From positions 2,356,001-2,420,000 of the forward strand of contig CAXXDH010000003.1 in the NCBI GenBank assembly GCA_963677785.2: a stretch of 64,000 nt of DNA, in the 5' to 3' direction. The notes under the pieces were generated by a model. It ran no database searches and had not been told where the DNA came from. It saw only the letters and a list, made by a program, of their open reading frames with translations. The stretch comes from G963665495 sp963677785. Its GTDB lineage: Bacteria > Desulfobacterota > Desulfovibrionia > Desulfovibrionales > Desulfovibrionaceae. Shown here one piece after another: positions 49,986 through 60,300 of the stretch. Within the stretch, counting starts at the first letter, position 1. Every line of letters begins with the position of its first letter. Made by a program: the position numbers and the translations under genes.

Positions 49986-51140
49986 ATGCCAAATGTTTCA
50001 GGGATCTCACAGCCGCGAAAACGGATCATTGTCAATGCCATCCCCATGATTAATGTCAGTACGGGGATAGGCCGCTACATCCGTTCGCTCTATACATCCA
50101 TGGAGCGTATGTACGCGGATAGTTACGAGTTTGTTTATTTTGACGGCAAGAACACCACGAACACCATCCCTCCCAAAGCGCCTTCCATCGCAAATTGGTC
50201 AAAACGGGTGGAGTTGCTCTGGAAGCTGCCGCCCCATCTCGGCTACTGCATACGCTTGCTGCTGCATTTGCGGCGTGAATGGCGCTTCCGGGACGCTTTG
50301 CGGGGCATAGATTTGTACCATGAGGCCTCGTTTTTCCCTTTTGCCTCGGGCAGGGTTCCCGTGGTCTTTACCATCCATGATCTTTCCCTGCGCAACCATC
50401 CGGACTGGCACCCCAAAGAACGCGTGCTGTTTTTCAAGACGTTCTATTTCAGAAGGCTCGCCAAGGTCAGTCGCTTCATAGCGGTATCAGAATTCACACG
50501 CTCCGAGATGTTGCGCGATCTGGGCGTCAATGACTCGTTGATAACAGTTACGCCGGAAGCGCATACGTCTGAGATTTTTTACCAGTGTTCGGAAGCTGTC
50601 GTAAAGGACGTCAGGAAGACATACGGCCTGCCCGAAGAGTATTTTCTCTTTGTCGGCAGCGGTGATCCGCGCAAGAATGTGGAGATCATCCCCAAGGCTT
50701 TGGCAATGAATCGAACCAAAGCCCCCTTGGTTTCCGTGGGCTGGAGCGGATGGGACAAAGAAAGCCATGGCAGCGGACGCTGCAGACCCTTGGGCTTTGT
50801 GAACGACGAAGATCTGGCCGCTGTTTACAGCGGCGCGCTGGCACTGATTTTTCCCAGTGTATACGAGGGGTTCGGGCTGCCCATTCTTGAAGCTATGGCC
50901 TGCGGCTGCCCGGTAGTCACCACAACAAAGGCCAGTCTGCCGGAAGTTGCCGGAGATGCGGCGCTTTATTTGCAAGATCCGGCCAACCCGGCCGAGCTTG
51001 CAGGATTGCTGGAACGCATTGAGCAAGATATCGCACTGCGTCGGGAAATGCGTCAAAAGGGTTTGAAGCGGGCAGCGGCATTCAGTTGGGACAAGACTGC
51101 GGCATTGACCAAACTGGCTTTTGACGCGGCGCTGGCATAA
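49986..51140 (+). CDS. Family 4 glycosyltransferase
   Basis: The 384-residue protein belongs to the WbaZ/mannosyltransferase-like GT4 group, with VNAIPMINVSTGIGRYIRSL, FTIHDLSLRNHPDWH, FLFVGSGDPRKNVEIIPKA and FPSVYEGFGLPILEAMACGCPVV. It probably adds a sugar during surface polysaccharide synthesis. It ends the operon that started with a GT2 gene and the type II secretion cluster. A strong bidirectional terminator follows directly. Confidence 0.9.
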   Translation: MPNVSGISQPRKRIIVNAIPMINVSTGIGRYIRSLYTSMERMYADSYEFVYFDGKNTTNTIPPKAPSIANWSKRVELLWKLPPHLGYCIRLLLHLRREWRFRDALRGIDLYHEASFFPFASGRVPVVFTIHDLSLRNHPDWHPKERVLFFKTFYFRRLAKVSRFIAVSEFTRSEMLRDLGVNDSLITVTPEAHTSEIFYQCSEAVVKDVRKTYGLPEEYFLFVGSGDPRKNVEIIPKALAMNRTKAPLVSVGWSGWDKESHGSGRCRPLGFVNDEDLAAVYSGALALIFPSVYEGFGLPILEAMACGCPVVTTTKASLPEVAGDAALYLQDPANPAELAGLLERIEQDIALRREMRQKGLKRAAAFSWDKTAALTKLAFDAALA

Positions 51141-51173
51141 AAAAAGACCCGGCTGGCTGAACCGGGTCTTTTT
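51141..51173. terminator. Bidirectional intrinsic terminator
   Basis: AAAAAGACCCGG (51141-51152) pairs with CCGGGTCTTTTT (51162-51173), perfect over 12 bases, ending the plus-strand operon and probably the convergent lipoprotein gene. Confidence 0.92.
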
Positions 51174-51192
51174 GACAACCGTTCGGGTTGTT

Positions 51193-52254
51193 TTATTTCT
51201 TCTTTCCGTCTTCCCGTTTCACTTCCGGCATTTTTTCTCCGAATTGGGAATTGGAAGTCCGGGCGTAATCTTCAAATACCACGCTCGGGTGCAGTGTACT
51301 CTGTTCGAATTTTCCATCTGCGTTTCCATCAAAGTGGCCGTAGTCCTTTTTGGTGATCATGTCGATGACCGTATAACCGTAGACCCGCCGGTTGAAAGGT
51401 TTATCCGGCGTATAAAACGCGTGGTAGAAGACTTTATGGTTGGGGTGGTCCACCGGAATAAAGGCGGCGCTCATGGTGTCGTTGCCTTTGAGAGCGGGGA
51501 AAGCGTCAAAAGGATCCGTGTAACCGAGAAAAGATTTTTGCTTCACAGCCTTGTCCACGGCTTCTCGTAGAGCTTTGGTGGATCCGTAAATGATATCACC
51601 GCGCTCCTTTTGCTGTTTACTGGGGTGAGGCGGTGTTTTTTCCGCATGCTGCATCGGGACGCTGGTATGCAGTTTCTTGGGCGGCTGCGGGCCCTTGGGG
51701 TCGATTGCAGTCCCTTTGTCGAGGGGGGCTGCAGCTGTTTGAGAAGGGGCGGTGGCTGGTGACGATTTTTGGGTGTCTGGTTTTGACGGCGAAACAGCAG
51801 GCTCGGCTGTTTGAGGTTCAGCCTTTTTGAGGGGGTCTGCTTTTTTCTGTGCTGGTTCGGGCTTGGTCACCGGCGCGGGAGTCGTGTCTGTTTTTGGAGG
51901 CGTCCGTTTGACGACCATTTTGTTTTTTGCTTTGGGCCTGTCCGCATGTGATTTGGGCGTGCCTGTCGTATAACTGGCTTGCGTTTGAATCGGACGTCGT
52001 TGCTTGGAAGCAATATGTATGGGTCCTTCTATGCCAAAATTGAGGCGCAGCAAGGCCCGCTTGTCCGCGGCATTGGCGTTGGCAGGTAAAGAGGTTTTTG
52101 CTGTATCAGGATTCTGCTCGTAAGCTTCAGACGATTCATCCGACATGCCGAGCTGACGGCTGGTCCAGGAGCAGCCCGCCAACAGCGACAGGCAAAATAC
52201 CAGCAACAGGCTGATGATGGCTGCAGGTTGAAAGCGTTGCATAATACGACGCAT
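51193..52254 (-). CDS. Lipoprotein with Lys/Pro-rich linker, unknown function
   Basis: The 353-residue protein has a lipoprotein signal ending in LSLLAGC (lipidation at the Cys). Residues about 70-230 are rich in Lys, Pro, Thr and Ala and likely disordered, enough to span the peptidoglycan. The C-terminal 120 residues are globular, with GYTDPFDAFPALKGNDTMSAAFIPVDHPNHKVFYHAFYTPD and FNRRVYGYTVIDMITKKDYGHFDGNADGKFE. The DGNADGKFE loop looks like a calcium site. I do not recognise the family. A good AAGGAG ribosome-binding site fixes the start; it sits next to a lytic transglycosylase, so a cell-wall role is possible. Confidence 0.75.
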   Translation of the reverse strand: MRRIMQRFQPAAIISLLLVFCLSLLAGCSWTSRQLGMSDESSEAYEQNPDTAKTSLPANANAADKRALLRLNFGIEGPIHIASKQRRPIQTQASYTTGTPKSHADRPKAKNKMVVKRTPPKTDTTPAPVTKPEPAQKKADPLKKAEPQTAEPAVSPSKPDTQKSSPATAPSQTAAAPLDKGTAIDPKGPQPPKKLHTSVPMQHAEKTPPHPSKQQKERGDIIYGSTKALREAVDKAVKQKSFLGYTDPFDAFPALKGNDTMSAAFIPVDHPNHKVFYHAFYTPDKPFNRRVYGYTVIDMITKKDYGHFDGNADGKFEQSTLHPSVVFEDYARTSNSQFGEKMPEVKREDGKKK

Positions 52255-52452
52255 GGTATACACTCCTTGCTGTGAGTAGCATAAATGAAGGAAGAAGACA
52301 TGGATTTGATGGTTTTTCCATGTTTTGCCAGGAGATAGCACAGAAGGCTTGATGCGGGCAAGACCGGTCCTTTTCTATAAAAAATATGGAACAATTTGAA
52401 ATTACGGTAAATTTTGCATTATTCATGCACTTGCAACTACGACGAGGAAAGG

Positions 52453-53586
52453 ATGAAGTATCTGAAGTCAGTTGATTTTACGGCAGGAACCGCACGTACT
52501 ATCCGGTTGAATGGAGTGGTACTTTTTTTCGCGTTGGCCTGTATGCTGTTTGGAGCGCAACACGCCCGCGCCTCCCAACGCGACTGGTCGCCATTGATTA
52601 CGCGGCTGGTTGCCGACGGTTTCGACAAAAAACAACTTACGGCATTGTTCTCGCGTCCGGATGTGATTTATGACCCGAAAGTGATGTTTCGGAAAATAGA
52701 ACCCTTGTATACGAAAAAGTTCGGTTCCCAACTGGTCCGCCATATCCAGCAGGAATTGCACAGCCTCGGATATTACACGTATAAAGTAGACGGTGTCATG
52801 GGCAGCAAAACGCGTCAGGCCATACGGGGCTTTCAGAAGGTCCAGGGGCTCAAACAAGATGGCAAGCCCACTCAAAAGTTGCTGACAGAACTGCGTACGC
52901 GAGGAAAAAAACGTCCTGCAGGATACGCGTTGCCCCCCATTCCCAAACGTCCGGCAATTTATAAATCCGTGACCACTCCGGAACGGTTGCGGGAAGCAAA
53001 GCAATTCTATCGTAAGCATCAGCGTGAATTATTGAAAATGGAGCGTACCTATGGAGTGCCGGCCTCCATTGCCACGGGCCTGTTGACTGTGGAAACTCGT
53101 TTGGGAACCTTTCTCGGTGAAGAAAAGGCCTTTCTGAATCTGGCGATAATGGCGCAAACAGCGTCTTTTGAGAGCATTCGCAGCTATTTCAAAGGCGAGC
53201 ACCTGAACGAAACAAAGGTACGGTACTTACGAACCCGGACAAAACAAAAGTCCGATTGGGCTTATGGCGAACTGAAAGCGCTGCTGCGTCATGCGGCTTG
53301 TCTGGGACGCGATCCCATGCATATTCCCGGCTCCATCTACGGTGCCATCGGCATCTGTCAGTTCATGCCCAGCAACATAGACAAATTCGGGAAAGATGGT
53401 GACGGTGACGGCCGGGTTGATCTTTTCGACCTGGAAGACGCCCTGCACAGCCTGGGCAATTACCTCAAACGTGCCGGATGGCACGGCAACAGCCGCAGGC
53501 AGCAGCGCCGCGCTTTGTACCGTTACAACCACAGCACCGTGTACGTGAACACCATCCTCTACGTTGCGGACTATGTGCGACGGTAG
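52453..53586 (+). CDS. Lytic murein transglycosylase, MltB-like, with peptidoglycan-binding domain
   Basis: The 377-residue protein has a signal peptide (about residues 15-41), a region resembling the start of MltB (WSPLITRLVADGFDKKQLTALFSRPDVIYDPKVMF), an inserted peptidoglycan-binding domain (about 85-140, LHSLGYYTYKVDGVMGSKTRQAIRGFQ), then the catalytic domain with the Glu in LTVETRLGTFLGE. The EF-hand-like loop DGDGDGRVDLFD matches the calcium site known in the family. It cleaves the glycan strand with a 1,6-anhydro product. The insertion of the binding domain between the N-terminal and catalytic parts is unusual. The GAGGAAAGG ribosome-binding site fixes the ATG. Confidence 0.9.
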   Translation: MKYLKSVDFTAGTARTIRLNGVVLFFALACMLFGAQHARASQRDWSPLITRLVADGFDKKQLTALFSRPDVIYDPKVMFRKIEPLYTKKFGSQLVRHIQQELHSLGYYTYKVDGVMGSKTRQAIRGFQKVQGLKQDGKPTQKLLTELRTRGKKRPAGYALPPIPKRPAIYKSVTTPERLREAKQFYRKHQRELLKMERTYGVPASIATGLLTVETRLGTFLGEEKAFLNLAIMAQTASFESIRSYFKGEHLNETKVRYLRTRTKQKSDWAYGELKALLRHAACLGRDPMHIPGSIYGAIGICQFMPSNIDKFGKDGDGDGRVDLFDLEDALHSLGNYLKRAGWHGNSRRQQRRALYRYNHSTVYVNTILYVADYVRR

Positions 53587-53691
53587 CGGCATTCGGGCAG
53601 GGCGTTGCCGTAATGCCGGTCCGGCAAAGCAGGGTAGTCGTTTGTCACTGCTGCGTACGGATTGCGCAGTGAAAACAATTCCGGGCAAGGT

Positions 53692-54831
53692 TCAAGGGGT
53701 GATGGCCTTGTAGAATCTGGATTTGCCCTCTTCAACCTTGATGACCATGACGGGCTTGATGGGGTCGCCTTGCGCGTCGATGCTGAACGTGCCGCTGACT
53801 CCTTTGAAACTTTTGGTTGCGGCCAGAGCGTCCCGTATCGCCTTTCGGTCCGTGCTGCCGGCCCGGCGAATGGCGTCGGCCAGCAGCATGACGGCTTCAT
53901 AGCCCGAGCCGGCTGATTCATCCAGCTCAAACTGTTTTTGGTACTGCTGCACAAAGCGCTTCGACTCCGGCGTGTCCAGATCCTTGGACCAATGGCTCGT
54001 ATAATAGGCCTGTTTCAGTTCCTGGCCGCCGTTGGCGTAGAACTGGTTGTATCCCCATCCGTCCCCACCGAGCAATACGGCTTTGATTCCCCTATTCTGG
54101 GCCTGCTTGACGATAAATCCGCATTCATCATGTCCGGGAATAAACAAGACGTCCGGTTGCAGTTCCTTGATTTTGGCGAACATGGCGGAAAAATCCTTTT
54201 GACCGTCTTTATAGGTCTCTTCCGCCAGGACTTTGCCGCCAAGCCGGGTGAACTCCTTTGAAAACGTCTCGGCAAGCCCGATGCTGTAAGAACTCACAAT
54301 TTTGACTAGCAATACCGCTGTGTTGGCATGGAATTCCTCCGTTGCGAATTTGGCCAATACCTGGCCCTGGAACGTGTCTGAAAAGCAGGCGCGAAAGATG
54401 AAATCGCCAACGCGCGTCAATTTCGGATTGGTCGAATCCGGACTGATCATGGGAATGCCGGCTTTTTGAAAAACAGGCGCCATGGCCAGGGAATGATCCG
54501 ACCAGGATGCGCCGATAGCGGCAACCACACCATCTTTTACGGCCTTGCGCGCCGCCTGGTTGGATTGAATCGGCGTACTGCAGTTGTCGTATTCGAGTAT
54601 CTTCAGTTTTTTCCCCAGCAATCCGCCATTTGCGTTGATTTCTTCAACTGCGAATCGAACAGCTTGAATGAGTTGAAAATTGCTGGCCGAGGCAGTTCCC
54701 GTTTTGGCAAAAATAGAAGCGATTTTAATTTCATTGTCATCAGCGCGCACCGTGGTTGAAAAAAACGTAAAGACCATGCTGAAATAAAGTAAAGTTCCGA
54801 TATACATGGTATAATGAAGTATTTTTTTCAT
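53692..54831 (-). CDS. Periplasmic branched-chain amino acid ABC transporter binding protein (LivK-like)
   Basis: The 379-residue protein has a signal peptide (about residues 1-30) and a two-lobed Peripla_BP_6 fold: IKIASIFAKTGTASASNFQLIQAVRFAVEEINANGGLLGKKL, AAIGASWSDHSLAMAPVFQKAGIPMISPDSTNP and AVLLGGDGWGYNQFY. It probably binds a branched-chain or related amino acid for a high-affinity importer. The transporter permease and ATPase genes are not next to it, so it may be an orphan or work with a distant system. The start at 54831 is fixed by the signal sequence; longer frames upstream are unsupported. Confidence 0.9.
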   Translation of the reverse strand: MKKILHYTMYIGTLLYFSMVFTFFSTTVRADDNEIKIASIFAKTGTASASNFQLIQAVRFAVEEINANGGLLGKKLKILEYDNCSTPIQSNQAARKAVKDGVVAAIGASWSDHSLAMAPVFQKAGIPMISPDSTNPKLTRVGDFIFRACFSDTFQGQVLAKFATEEFHANTAVLLVKIVSSYSIGLAETFSKEFTRLGGKVLAEETYKDGQKDFSAMFAKIKELQPDVLFIPGHDECGFIVKQAQNRGIKAVLLGGDGWGYNQFYANGGQELKQAYYTSHWSKDLDTPESKRFVQQYQKQFELDESAGSGYEAVMLLADAIRRAGSTDRKAIRDALAATKSFKGVSGTFSIDAQGDPIKPVMVIKVEEGKSRFYKAITP

Positions 54832-55093
54832 GTGTCTTATCCTCTTGTGACTCAAAAGAACTGCATGCTCTTTGATGTGTACGCGGAATTTAACAGATAA
54901 AACCGAGTTAAAAAAACGGTGTTTGGTGCAAAATAAAACAAATCCTACTGCACCATCCAGTTGGTTTGCTGTGAACACTGTAAAAAAAGTGATGTTTCAT
55001 TGGCTGCACAAGGCTGAAGAACACGTATGCTTTTTTAAGGTAATGATGAAAAATTTTTTTTATAGTGTCTTATATAATTTTTTAGATGTCAAT

Positions 55094-57054
55094 CAGGACT
55101 TTAACCGCATAAACCCAAATCATCCTCTTTTGCTTATTATTTCAGTTTGTTGTAGTTAGAGCAACTGTAAGACCCTTTTCAATTTTCTTATATCCTAGAT
55201 ATTTTATATAAAATTTCAATGCGTTGTCCTTTTTACTGTTGACATTGTAAGACCCTACCGATATCGTCAGCCTATGGCACACTTGCATAAGAAAATCAAA
55301 AAAGGACGACCCTACTATTACGTCCGGGAAATGGCTCGGGTTAATGGAAAGCCGAAAGTCGTCAACCAAGTGTACCTCGGCAGTCCGGAAAAAATTATGG
55401 AACTTGCAACCAAGGCCCAGGCGGGCGGTATCGCCAGGATTCAATCCCAGGAGTTTGGCGCGCTCTGGGTTGCGAATCATCTCGCTCAAGAGCTTGACCT
55501 GGCCGGAATCGTCGATGCCGTTGTGCCCGCAACCAAGAACGAGACCGGCCCGTCCGTGGGCGAGTATTTTCATTACTGCGTGCTCAACCGCATGGTGCAG
55601 GCCCGTTCCAAGCGCGCTCTGTCAGACTGGTTCAAATCCACGGCCATCCAACACATTCGGCCCGTTGATACGGACGCGCTCTCCTCGCAGCGCTTTTGGA
55701 AAAAATGGGATCGGGTTTCCAAAGAAGACATCAAGACCATCGCTTGTAAGCTTTTCAGCCGGCTGGCCGCTCTCGAACCGCAGCACGACGACTGTTTCAT
55801 GTTCGACACCAGCAATTATTTCACTTTTATGGCCAGCGATACGGATTCCGAGCTTGCACAGCGTGGCAAAAACAAGGAGGGTCGAGACTGGTTGCGTCAG
55901 GTTGGCGTGGCGCTGCTTGTTTCGCGAAAAACCGAAATGCCGCTTTTTTACCGAGAATACGAGGGCAATCGCCATGACTCAAAGGTATTCGCCCGAGTCA
56001 TGGATGATGTGATCGAGGCCATGCGCGGTGCTGGCAACAAAAACGCGGACATCACGGTCGTTTTTGACAAGGGAATGAACGCGGAAGAAAACATTGAGAG
56101 CGTCGACGCGCAGAAGCGAATACATTTTATCACCTCCTACTCCTTGTATTTTGCCGAAGAACTCGCTCAAGTTGATCGTTCGCGCTTCTCCATTGTGGAT
56201 ACGCCGAAAAATCAAGAGCTTCGTGACAAGGGACGTGAAGATGACCTGCTTACGGCCTGGCGTACAAAGGGTAAGTATTGGGGGCGGGAACGAACCGTGG
56301 TCGTAACATACAATCCGCTTACCGCGAGCAAGCAGAGGTACAAATTCGACAAAAAACTCGACGAGTTGCAGCAGGCGCTCTACGAGATGCGCAGGAAGTA
56401 TCGCCAGCAGGCCCCCCACTGGAAAAACAAAGAAATAGTGGAACAACGATACCAGGAGCTTTGCCGGGCGCTTCACTTGCCGGATGACCTTTACGACCTG
56501 AACTTTTCCACCAAAGATAGCGAGCCGATTATGGGGTTTCGCAAAAGCTACTACCGGATTGGAAGACATATCAACCGGTTCGGAAAAAATATCCTCATCA
56601 CCGACAGCCATACCTGGAGCACTGATGAAATCGTACGCGCAAGTTTGGACCGTTATAAAGTGGAGAAAGCCTTCCGGCAAAGCAAGGATGACGACCTAAC
56701 TGGATTCATGCCTCTACGGCATTGGACCGACAGTAAAATACGCTGCCATTTCCTGTGTTGCTTCGCCTCTCTGGCCTTGTTGCGTATCCTTGAACTTCGC
56801 CTTCAACAGGGCGAAGAGCAGATGACTGCGGCTACGGCCATGGAAAATATGCATCGCCTGCATTCCTGCCTGATATGGTGCGCCAAAAGACGCAAACCCG
56901 TCCGTCACATCGAAGAACCCGACGAAACACAGGCCAAAATTTTCGCCGCCCTGGGCTTCGGGGTACGCGGTGGGGTCTTACGCGCATTCTCGTAGTAACG
57001 CGCTGTTATATCTAAATATTTACTGAAAGAATGATGGATGCGGTTAAACTTCTG
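55094..57054 (+). mobile_element. IS1634-type insertion sequence, complete
   Basis: The element is 1,961 bases. Its ends are CAGGACTTTAACCGCAT (55094-55110) and, inverted, ATGCGGTTAAACTTCTG (57038-57054), identical over the inner 11 bases. TCAAT flanks both sides (55089-55093 and 57055-57059), a 5-base target duplication. Inside, GTAAGACCC occurs at 55167 and 55247 and, inverted, at 56973, possibly transposase-binding sites. The intact gene and duplication suggest a recent insertion between the LivK-like gene and the sensor kinase. Confidence 0.85.
55274..56995 (+). CDS. IS1634-family transposase
   Basis: The 573-residue DDE transposase shows the first Asp in FDTSNYFTF, the second in VVFDKGMN, and the Glu in KVEKAFRQSKDD, with a long beta-strand insertion between the last two, as in the IS4/IS1634 group. 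The N-terminal part (MAHLHKKIKKGRPYYYVREMARVNGKPK) is typical of IS1634. It is intact with no frameshift, so it may be active. The inverted GTAAGACCC copy lies within its last codons. Confidence 0.95.
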   Translation: MAHLHKKIKKGRPYYYVREMARVNGKPKVVNQVYLGSPEKIMELATKAQAGGIARIQSQEFGALWVANHLAQELDLAGIVDAVVPATKNETGPSVGEYFHYCVLNRMVQARSKRALSDWFKSTAIQHIRPVDTDALSSQRFWKKWDRVSKEDIKTIACKLFSRLAALEPQHDDCFMFDTSNYFTFMASDTDSELAQRGKNKEGRDWLRQVGVALLVSRKTEMPLFYREYEGNRHDSKVFARVMDDVIEAMRGAGNKNADITVVFDKGMNAEENIESVDAQKRIHFITSYSLYFAEELAQVDRSRFSIVDTPKNQELRDKGREDDLLTAWRTKGKYWGRERTVVVTYNPLTASKQRYKFDKKLDELQQALYEMRRKYRQQAPHWKNKEIVEQRYQELCRALHLPDDLYDLNFSTKDSEPIMGFRKSYYRIGRHINRFGKNILITDSHTWSTDEIVRASLDRYKVEKAFRQSKDDDLTGFMPLRHWTDSKIRCHFLCCFASLALLRILELRLQQGEEQMTAATAMENMHRLHSCLIWCAKRRKPVRHIEEPDETQAKIFAALGFGVRGGVLRAFS

Positions 57055-57326
57055 TCAATATATTCAGGACAATTTTATCTTCTGCTGAACGCGACCGACC
57101 GGGAAAAACGGTTCAGGGCCTTTTGCCTTGCAGCGAGCTTTCTTTGTCTCAAGGGCGGCCCGCGGTCTATCGTGCAATAAAGATTTTCAAGGAATCAATT
57201 GACTTATGCGGTGAACTTCGCGATATTATCCCGTAATCTAATCAGTTTTCCATAGGTGCAGTGTGTCCTGCTTGTACGGCGGTGTTTGTCCGTTTCATTA
57301 CGGCCCGAAGCTTGAAGGAGCAAATA

Positions 57327-60300
57327 ATGCGGATTGCCTGGATGACATTGGTGTTGTTGTTGATAGCTTCATTTTCAGCCTTTGCAGAAAAAGAAATGAC
57401 TATCGTATACAACGCCGGTGTCGCTCCGTTGAAATTTGAAGACAGCCAGGGGAAGGCTGCAGGCTTACTGCCGGATTTGTGGCGTTTGTGGGCTGAAAAA
57501 AGCGGACAAGCAATTCGTTTTATAAAAACAGACTCCTTTGGAGAATCTTTGCGTATGGTTCGCGAGGACAAAGCCGATTTGCATGCCGGGTTGTTCAAAA
57601 CTCCAGAACGAGAAGCTTATTTAACATATTCGGAACCAATCCTGTCAATCGACTATTATATTTTTACGCATCCATCCGTACGGCCTGTAAGTTCGCTGAA
57701 GGATCTGTCAGGATTTGTCGTTGGTGTTCATAAAAGCGGTTACACGCAGGATTTGCTGCACCGCAAGACGCCCAAACAGGCGATTCAAACGTTCAAAACA
57801 CTTGACGCCATGTTCGAGGCGGCTCTGCGTGGAGACATTCGCGCCTTCATAGCGCCGAAATTGAGTCTGTTTCATTTCTTATCTCAAAGAGATCTTGCAG
57901 GTATCTTCGGATATGTTGAACGTTCGCCCCTGTTTACCCAAACATATTATTCCGCTGCAGCCAAAGACAGCTCAGGCCGTATCGCAGAAGTCAATGAGGG
58001 GCTGGAACGCATCACGCCCAAGGAGCGGGCCCGGCTGGAGAAGAAATGGTTTTCGGGACTGGCAAAAGCCATACCGCCGGAATTTCTTCTTAAGCTCAAT
58101 TCTCAAGAGCGCGCATATCTCGCCAAACATACCATCGTAACAATGCAAAACCAGGAGGACTGGGCGCCGATCAATTATTACAGCGATGGAAAGCCAAGAG
58201 GGTTCTCCATAGAATACGTCCAATTGCTTGCCGAAAAAACCGGGTTGGAGCCCCGATTCGTGTACGGCAAAAGCTGGAGCGATTATATCGACATGGCCTC
58301 GCATGGGCAGCTGGACGTGTTGCTCAACATTGTAAAAACTCCGGAACGGGAAAAAAAATTCAGCTTCAGCGAATCCTACGCCACGCTGGAATACCAGCTT
58401 TATACGCGTACGGGCGAACCGCCCATCAATTCTCTCACGGCATTGAAGGGTAAGACGGTCGCGGTCCCGAAAGGGAGGTATTACGCCGAACAGTTGGCAG
58501 ATCTGGACAATTGCAGCGTTCTGTCTGTGGAAAATGCCGCTGATGCGCTTCGGGCCGTATCCATGGGCCAGGCGGATGCTTGTTATGAGCTAGCCCCTGT
58601 CGCCGGCTGGCTCATAAAGAAACAGCATATCCGGAATATTCAATACGGAGGAGGCGCAAAAATAGGCGAACGCGCCGCACTTCCGATTCGCCTTGCCGTG
58701 AATAAAGAAAACAAACTGCTTGAGTCCATATTGGCCAAAGGCATGTCCATGATCGGCGATGAGGAACTGAGCCGGTTGCAGCAGAAATGGCTGGGGAGCA
58801 GATTATCAAAGGCAACCATTGCGCTTACCCCCCAGGAAAAGGATTTTCTTCATTCGAAACGGGCGCTGCTTGTCGCGGCTGATCCGGAATTTCCTCCGTT
58901 TGAATATAAAAACGAGAAAGGCCAGCTGCGAGGCATAAGCACCGATATTTTTCGTCTGATTATCAAGCGGCTTGGGATGAAAGCCGTTGACATCATTCGC
59001 CCCTGGCCCGTTCTTGAGGATTTGCTCAAAAAGGGGAAACTCGATGTTTCCCCGTGCATGACGCCCACTGCACAGCGCGAAAATGATTTTCTTTTCACAC
59101 ATCCCTACATTTCCTCTTTTGTCGCCCTCTGGGCCAGGGAAGGCGACGGACAAATTGTTTCCGGCAAGGATTTGAAAGGCAAAACAGTTGCCGTGGAAAA
59201 AGCCTTTTTCATGTCCGAGATCCTGGATACGGAGTTCCCGCAAACAAAAAAACTGGAATTCGACTCCACATTGGAAGCCTTGAAATCCGTGGCTACAGGC
59301 GAAGCCGACGCCTATATCGGAACGTACGCCGTTGGAACGTATTTTATCGAACGTTACCTGATACGGGGCCTCAAGGTTGTGGACTACCTCCAGCAGATGC
59401 CCATGAAACTCGCCATGGCTGTTCCCAAAGACCAGCCCCTGCTGCGCGGTATTTTGCAAAAGGGGCTCGATTCGCTTTCTCGCCGGGAAATTTTAAAGAT
59501 TCAGGAGCGATATTTTTCCAAAACACAGGAAGGCATGTCCCACCTGCTTTTGACGGAAGCGGAAAAGCAATGGCTGCAGCAACACGATTCCTTGCGCCTG
59601 GGCGTGGACCCGTCCTGGCCGCCTTTTGAATTTATGGATGCGTTGGGAAAGTATCAGGGCATTGCCTCGGATTATGTAAGCACCCTGGCAAACCTGCTGG
59701 ACGTGTCCATGAATCCGGTGGAAGGTCTGGATTGGAATGAAGTTATCAACCGTGCGCAACACAAGGAACTGGACGTGTTGCCCTGCGTAACGAAAACACA
59801 AGACAGGTCCAGTTTTCTGCTGTTTACCAAGCCCTACATATCGTTTCCTTCCGCCATCATTACCAGGGATGACGCACCGCTCATAACCGGGTTTGAATCC
59901 CTGGCTTCAAGGCGGGTCGGCGTGGTGAAAGGCTATGTTACGCACGAAAATATTTCTCGTGATTACCCCGAGATCAAGCTCGTATCTTATGAAAACATAG
60001 AAGATGGCTTGCATGCCGTTGCCGCAGGGAACATTTTCGCCTTTGTCGATAATCTGGCTTCCATCACCTATATCAGCCGTCGGGACGCCATCCAGGACAT
60101 CAAAGTGGCTGCAACGGCAAAGTACGCTTTTGACCTGTCCATAGGCGTTCGCAATGACTGGCCGGAACTGGTGGCCATTCTCAATCGCGCCATTGACAGT
60201 ATCCCGGAAAAAAAGCGGGCCGCCATCGAGAACCGCTGGATCAACGTTCAGTTCAAGCAGACAACGGACTGGAGCGTTGTCTGGGAGGTAGGCCTGATCA

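Noticed and set aside
55166..56981. GTAAGACCC repeats as the ends of the insertion sequence
   Set aside because: They lack flanking target duplication and the right copy lies within the transposase gene. The outer CAG...TTTAACCGCAT pair with TCAAT duplications fits better.
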